In this document: piece by piece, positions 42,201-48,200 of the stretch
How positions within the stretch are numbered: the first letter of the stretch is position 1
How the letters are laid out: the number at the start of each line of letters is the position of its first letter
DNA from: Girardinichthys multiradiatus
Lineage: Eukaryota > Chordata > Actinopteri > Cyprinodontiformes > Goodeidae
DNA: 64,000 nucleotides
Reading direction: 5' to 3'
Assembly (NCBI RefSeq): GCF_021462225.1
Contig: NC_061815.1
Span: 45,915,986-45,979,985 of the forward strand
The notes under the pieces: model-generated
Seen by the model: the letters and a program-made list of their open reading frames with translations, nothing else
What the model was told of the DNA's origin: nothing
The model's database searches: none
Program-made: the position numbers and the translations under genes

Positions 42201-45200
42201 TGGTTCCCACCGTGAAGCATGGAGGAGGAGGTGTGATGGTGTGGGGGTGCTTTGCTGGTGACACTGTTGGGGATTTATTCAAAATTGAAGGCATACTGAA
42301 CCAGCATGGCTACCACAGCATCTTGCAGCAGCATGCTATTCCATCCGGTTTGCGTTTAGTTGGACCATCATTTATTTTTCAACAGGACAATGACCCCAAA
42401 CAGACCTCCAGGCTGTGTAAGGGCTATTTGACCAAGAAGGAGAGTAATGGGGTGCTGCCCCAGATGACCTGGTCTCCACAGTCACCGGACCTGAACCCAA
42501 TCCAGATGGTTTGGGGTGAGCTGGACCGCAGAGTGAAGGCAAAAGGGCCAACAAATGCTAAGCATCTCTGGGAACTCCTTCAAGACTGTTGGAAAACCAT
42601 TTCAGGTGAAGCTCTTGAAGCTCATCAACAGAATGCCAAGAGTGTGCGGAGCAGTAATCAAAGCAAAAGGTGGCTACTTTGAAGAACCTAGAATATAAGA
42701 CATATTTTCAGTTGTTTCACACTTTTTTGTTCAGTATATTATTCCACATGTGTTAATTCATAGTTTTGATGCCTTCAGTGTGAAGCTACAATATTCATAG
42801 TCATGAAAATAAAGAAAGCTCTTTGAATGAGAAGGTGTGTCCAAACCTTTGGTCTGTACTGTACATGGTACAGTTTTAATCTCATTACACACAAATACAA
42901 CAACAATGTTGTTGTATTTTACCTTGTATGTGTAGGATTCTGTCCTATCTCTATGTGGTCACCTTGGAAACAGACACATCTCTCCATACAAAGCCTCAGT
43001 AATCCTGGAATTCAACTGAATATCATAAATATTCACGTTGACTAAACTACTGGGGCTGAAATGTTCTGTGTAGATCTTCTACCTCTTTTTGTCATGTGCT
43101 TCAGCATTTCCACAGGAGTCTGCTCCTAAAAAAACCTGCATTCATCAAAGGATTTGGAATTTGGCAAAACTGAAAAGGCTGTTGGTAATCCCTCTCAGCG
43201 GATGTAACTTTTAGCATGATGTTTTGTGGCTGCACAGTATGAAAAGAACAGACGGTTTTGCTCCCAATGGTCCTGAATAGCCAAACAGGTTTTCCTCTGA
43301 TCTGCACTAATCTTTAAGCTTCATCAGCATAAATGTTGGACAACAAAAATAAGTAGCTTCTGAACTTGGCTCAGGAATATTCTTTTGTTCTCCAGAAAAT
43401 ATCTGTGTTAAAGAGGACATCTCAGATTTTTACAATGATTTACTTTAAAAGTGGGAGATTTTAAGATGCCTGTATTTAAAAAGATGCTGATAGTAAAAGT
43501 CCAATCATCTGTTTTTATCTGAAGCTACAAAAATGCGGAGGATTAAAGAATCAAGTCTTGCAAAAAGGAAATCGGACAGTACTAATGCTGGAGGTCAGAA
43601 GAGGAGAAAAAGATATGAGGCGTATGTGAGTTTAAATGTATGTGAGTCATTTAAAAGCCCCGATGTCAGCCTGCTGTCTGGGGTATTGTAGAAATTTAAA
43701 TGCCCACATTGCCATTATGCTTCTGGGAACTGGTCATTATGGTGTGAATCTTCACAACAAAAGGTCAACCATGTATTTATGTTCCATCTCTTAGAGTGCC
43801 TGCATCTTTGACTATTTTTGGACTACAGTTTTGTCTTGGCAAGTGCCCAAAATAAAAAGGCGCCCTTCTAAAAAGAACAATGTGGATGATGGGGTGGCAG
43901 CATGTCTGACTGCTTAAGATGATGTAAGTTTGATTAAATGTAGTGTCAGCAGCAGGCATTAGAAATGCAAACAACCTACATAATGTGACTCTAAGCCTAA
44001 TAGCTTAAGCCATTACTTGAGATACACCATGTTGTGAGTCCACCAAAGGAGAAGCCTTTTACTTCAGCATCTTTTTTTCCTTCTCAGTTTGTTGTTATAA
44101 GCACAGGCACCTGATCAATGGACCAATTACAGTTAGTGTTGCTCCATTTTTAAACGTTGGGAAGCAAATAAATAATTTTGTCCCCACCCCAAAAAACGAT
44201 AAAAAAAAGTCCTTGATAGTCCTTATTTTACTTTTTTAACTAATAAACCAAAGATAAAAACGTCTTCTTGGTACCTTCTTGGTACTTTCTTGTTTACTCT
44301 GGAGTTGGTTTAGTCCAACTCATCCTGTGCACCAAAGTCTGCTTTGGAAATAAAATTATTTTCATAATAATCTAAGCTACACCTATGGAGAAAAAATGTA
44401 AAGGAACTGGATATGAATGAGTTCAGTTCATCTCGGTTACAGACAATGATCATTCAGAACCCAGTAGAAAGCTTTGTACAATATTGCACATTTTATGAAG
44501 AAAGCGATAACAATATTTCCATTTCCCTGCAGGCTACTCAGACCTGCTTAGCAGTGATGGTACTGTGTACACTTGAACTGAAACATGAAACATTAAACAA
44601 AATGAACCTTCCTCAGCATTCAGCTTCCTTGTGACAATTTCCATGGCTAAACCCACCAATAATCTTTAAATACGAGCAGCCAAGAATGACAAGAATAGAA
44701 AACGTTTTTGTTGGTGTCTTATCCTGTGGAACTATGAAGCATATAATACAAGGAAAACTGTTCTAATGTAAAATTATAACTATCAAACAAATGTAGCCTT
44801 ACTTCTGTGAACAGGGATGAATTTTGGGGAGAACGCGTGGGGGAAGTAAGGTTGCACAGTATTATCTTTCAATGGTGATAACAAGGGTAAATATAGCAAT
44901 GACGATATCAGATGCGATATATGCCTATTTTCTTTATTCCTATCTTTCTTGTGCTTCCATCACTCTCTGACCTTTAGCATTTTTAGAAATGCTGTTCATG
45001 TCTGGTGTCAGTGTGATGGCCACACCTGCAGCCAAACAGTCGGCAACCACGTGCAGCAACACCTTTTCACTTTGAGTTTCTTTGTAGATATAGGTTTGTT
45101 GTGTATTTCCATTTGTTTGGCAACACTAAAATACATTAGTTCTAACTGTAGCGCACACATTTAACTAACTTATACATTTCATTCTGTCAAACATCTTTTA

Positions 45201-48200
45201 ATATTTGTGGTGTTTTCCTGCTTTGCCAGTGCTGTGGGGAGGGTTTTTGGGGCTAAGAGCTGAAACTATGGAGGACAAAAAAAGATGGAATCTGACTGGC
45301 ACACTGATGCAGAAAGTGTTGATTGGGTGACACCATGCAGATCTCCACCATGGGGGAAGACCATGGAGTCACTTTTTCTGGCATAAGGTCTTTCCTTTTT
45401 GATTTTCTTATTTGGTTAATTTTATTTTTAGTTATTAGCTTTTAAGTGGATTCTTGCCCTAACTGTGTGTTCAGTCCCTTTTTACTAAATTAATAAGTAG
45501 ATGTTCCCTTTTTCTCCTGCCATGTGGGTCAGTCTGGTCTGATCAGCCAGTATTTAAGCCCCCTTTGTTTGTTGTGTGTCAGGTCAGTTCATTATGTTTG
45601 AATAGTTAGTTTGAGGTCATATTATGTTATGACTTGAGTTTAGTCTCTTCATTTGACCTCTTTTCAGGGCTCTGTATAAATCGTTTCAGTTTTGTTACTT
45701 TGGGGAAATAAAACCCACTTTTTTGGAAAATTACTACTGTGTCCTCATGCTTAACCAGCTCGGTCCCTGACACTGACCATTTGCTACCGAGAGACTCAAC
45801 CGGCCAACTGGCTAAATATTCAGTGGTATGTAAAATGCAAGTCCATAACATTTAGAATATATTAAACAGCAATTATTCAACTCCAAACAGATATAAATAT
45901 TGCACACAACAATATAACTATTATAATATATTCACAACTCAGTACAGAGAGTGGACTCATGACTTTGTGGACAGGTGTTAGCGGAACCAGCTCCTGGTCA
46001 ATGGGGGAAAACCAAAAGCTGGTGGATTTGAAGCGCAGACCCACCACACCAACACCGGTGAATATCCACAGAACTGACATTGAGATAGTGGACTGTTATA
46101 AGCACCTGAGTGTTTACCTGAACACTAAACTGGACTGGAATCACAACAGTGTTGCTCTTTAGAGGAAGGGTCAGAGCAGAGTCTACCTACCAAGGAGAAT
46201 AGGATCTTTTGGAGTGCAGGGGGCTTTAAAACCATCACGGCTCCAAACAAGTTAAATGATTATTTACATCTCTGTTGTTATTTGCACAGTTGTTCCATTC
46301 AGTCTGAATATGCTTTTTCTAACACCTGTACAGTTTTTTTTTTTCTTATGTTTCATTTTTTTCATTTCTGTAGAGTCTCTTACTTATTAAATTGTATTTT
46401 TATATATTTGTTTACCATTTGCTCCTGGTACACCTGCATTTCAACACTGAGGAATAATAAAGGATACCTCTATTCTATTCTATTCTATTCTATTCATTGT
46501 GCAGCTCTAGTTGTAATTATATATTTCTGAATTTGATGCCTGCAATTATGAGTTAATTTACCAATTTAAAGTAAATCCAGATCCAAAATCTTCTGTAATA
46601 CTGTTATAATTCTCAAGCTCACACAAGCAAAATTTGTATTTGTGTAGACATTAACAAATCCTTGTTTATTTATTAAAAAAGCTTAAGTTTATTTTTTTAA
46701 ATCCAATAAAATATGAATTTCTTATAAGGCCTTTTCCACATCTTTACCAGGTGTGGTTGGCACTGTAAATGTGCTCTATTTGCACATGTTAAAATAAAGA
46801 TGATCACAGTTTTTAACATTAATTATTATTATTATTAAACTTTATTTCACCTGGCATAACATTGCTAACATTGACAAGAACAATATCTTATTTACAATGT
46901 TAGCCTGAAAGTGCTTAAACACTTAAAAGGGAAAATGGGGAGAGGACAACAAATATTTACAAACATACAACAAGCACAACTGAGCACATACCTGATACTT
47001 AGTGTATGTCAGTGCTGTAGAAACTGTGCATTGTTAAAAGGGTTATTGCTAACACTAATAGGTGCAAAAAATGTTATGTCTGTGGTTTGGAGGAAAATCT
47101 GACCAGGTAACAGTCTGACAGTTGTGGGAATAAACTGGATTGTGTAACATGGTCTGATGAAAAAATACCAACAATGCTGTAACCAATAGGTGCTGCTTCA
47201 GAAAAAAAAAAAAAAACATTTCAGAATTTTAAACATGCAACTGATGCAAACCTGAAGCTCTGAAACCAACAATTAGGAGAAAAAAAAAAACTAAACAAAA
47301 ATCCAAATCAACCTGTTTAGGTTATCCAGTACACATTGTTGTTCTTTTTGTGACCTAAAAAAGCATTTCTCTTTCTGAGACATGCTTTCAAAGGAGAGGG
47401 GAATGACAAACTGAGGAATGGGGTTTGAGGAATATGGGATGGCTATGTGAAAGTCACAGGGCTGCACAACTAATCACTGATGATTCTGTCATTTTTCAAA
47501 TAATAGTTTAGAATTATTATGCTGTTTAGAACAAGAAAATGACAATCTCTGGTGTAATTGTACCACCCTAGTGACTAACAGAGGCATGATTAGACTGAAG
47601 ATGGGTTGGAGAAAAAGCAGACTTTACCTGCAGGGTCAGCACTATATTCTCTGGCTGAGGGAAGCCAGATGAGATGAAGAGGACATGCAGAAGACACAGA
47701 CAATGCAGCATCAAAGAAAGAGCAAAGCCACAAAACATAAACGTGATGAAAAAGACCAATAGAAAGAAAATGTCACATCAGGCATGCAAAAACATGGTTG
47801 CATATTGTAACAAAACACACATAGTGAAAAATGTTGTTTTTAAAATTCATTTAAATTTAATTCATTCAGAATTGGAATGTAAATTAATGTAATTAATATT
47901 TATGGAAAGGTTGCTCCCTAGCAGATGGACTGAACTAATATAGCACCTTTCCAGTAATACTGATCACTCAAAGCACACTAGAGCCACATTCACATTTATA
48001 CACTGATGCCACATCAACATGTGGCAGGAGGAGGCTGGAATCAAACACACAACCCTCGGATTGCAAGACAACTACTCTTTTCACTGTGCCACAGTCAATA
48101 GGTGTATTCACTTCTGTTTACCAGTAAAACGTGTTGGCTGAGCTGATAAAAGGCTTGTGTGGGAGTATATTACTATCACTGATCAAGAGTAAATCATGTG

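Larger units (their letters stand above)
38867..47627 (-). other. prom1 intron between exons 2 and 3
   Basis: 8761-nt intron. It holds a SINE of family B (40455-40720), a near-complete Tc1 element (41233-42861), an LTR-like repeat (45185-45772), a LINE 3' fragment (45955-46495) and small LINE tails (39239, 46815). The stretches 39.3-40.4, 42.9-45.1 and 46.9-47.6 kb show no feature I can name. Confidence 0.8.
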
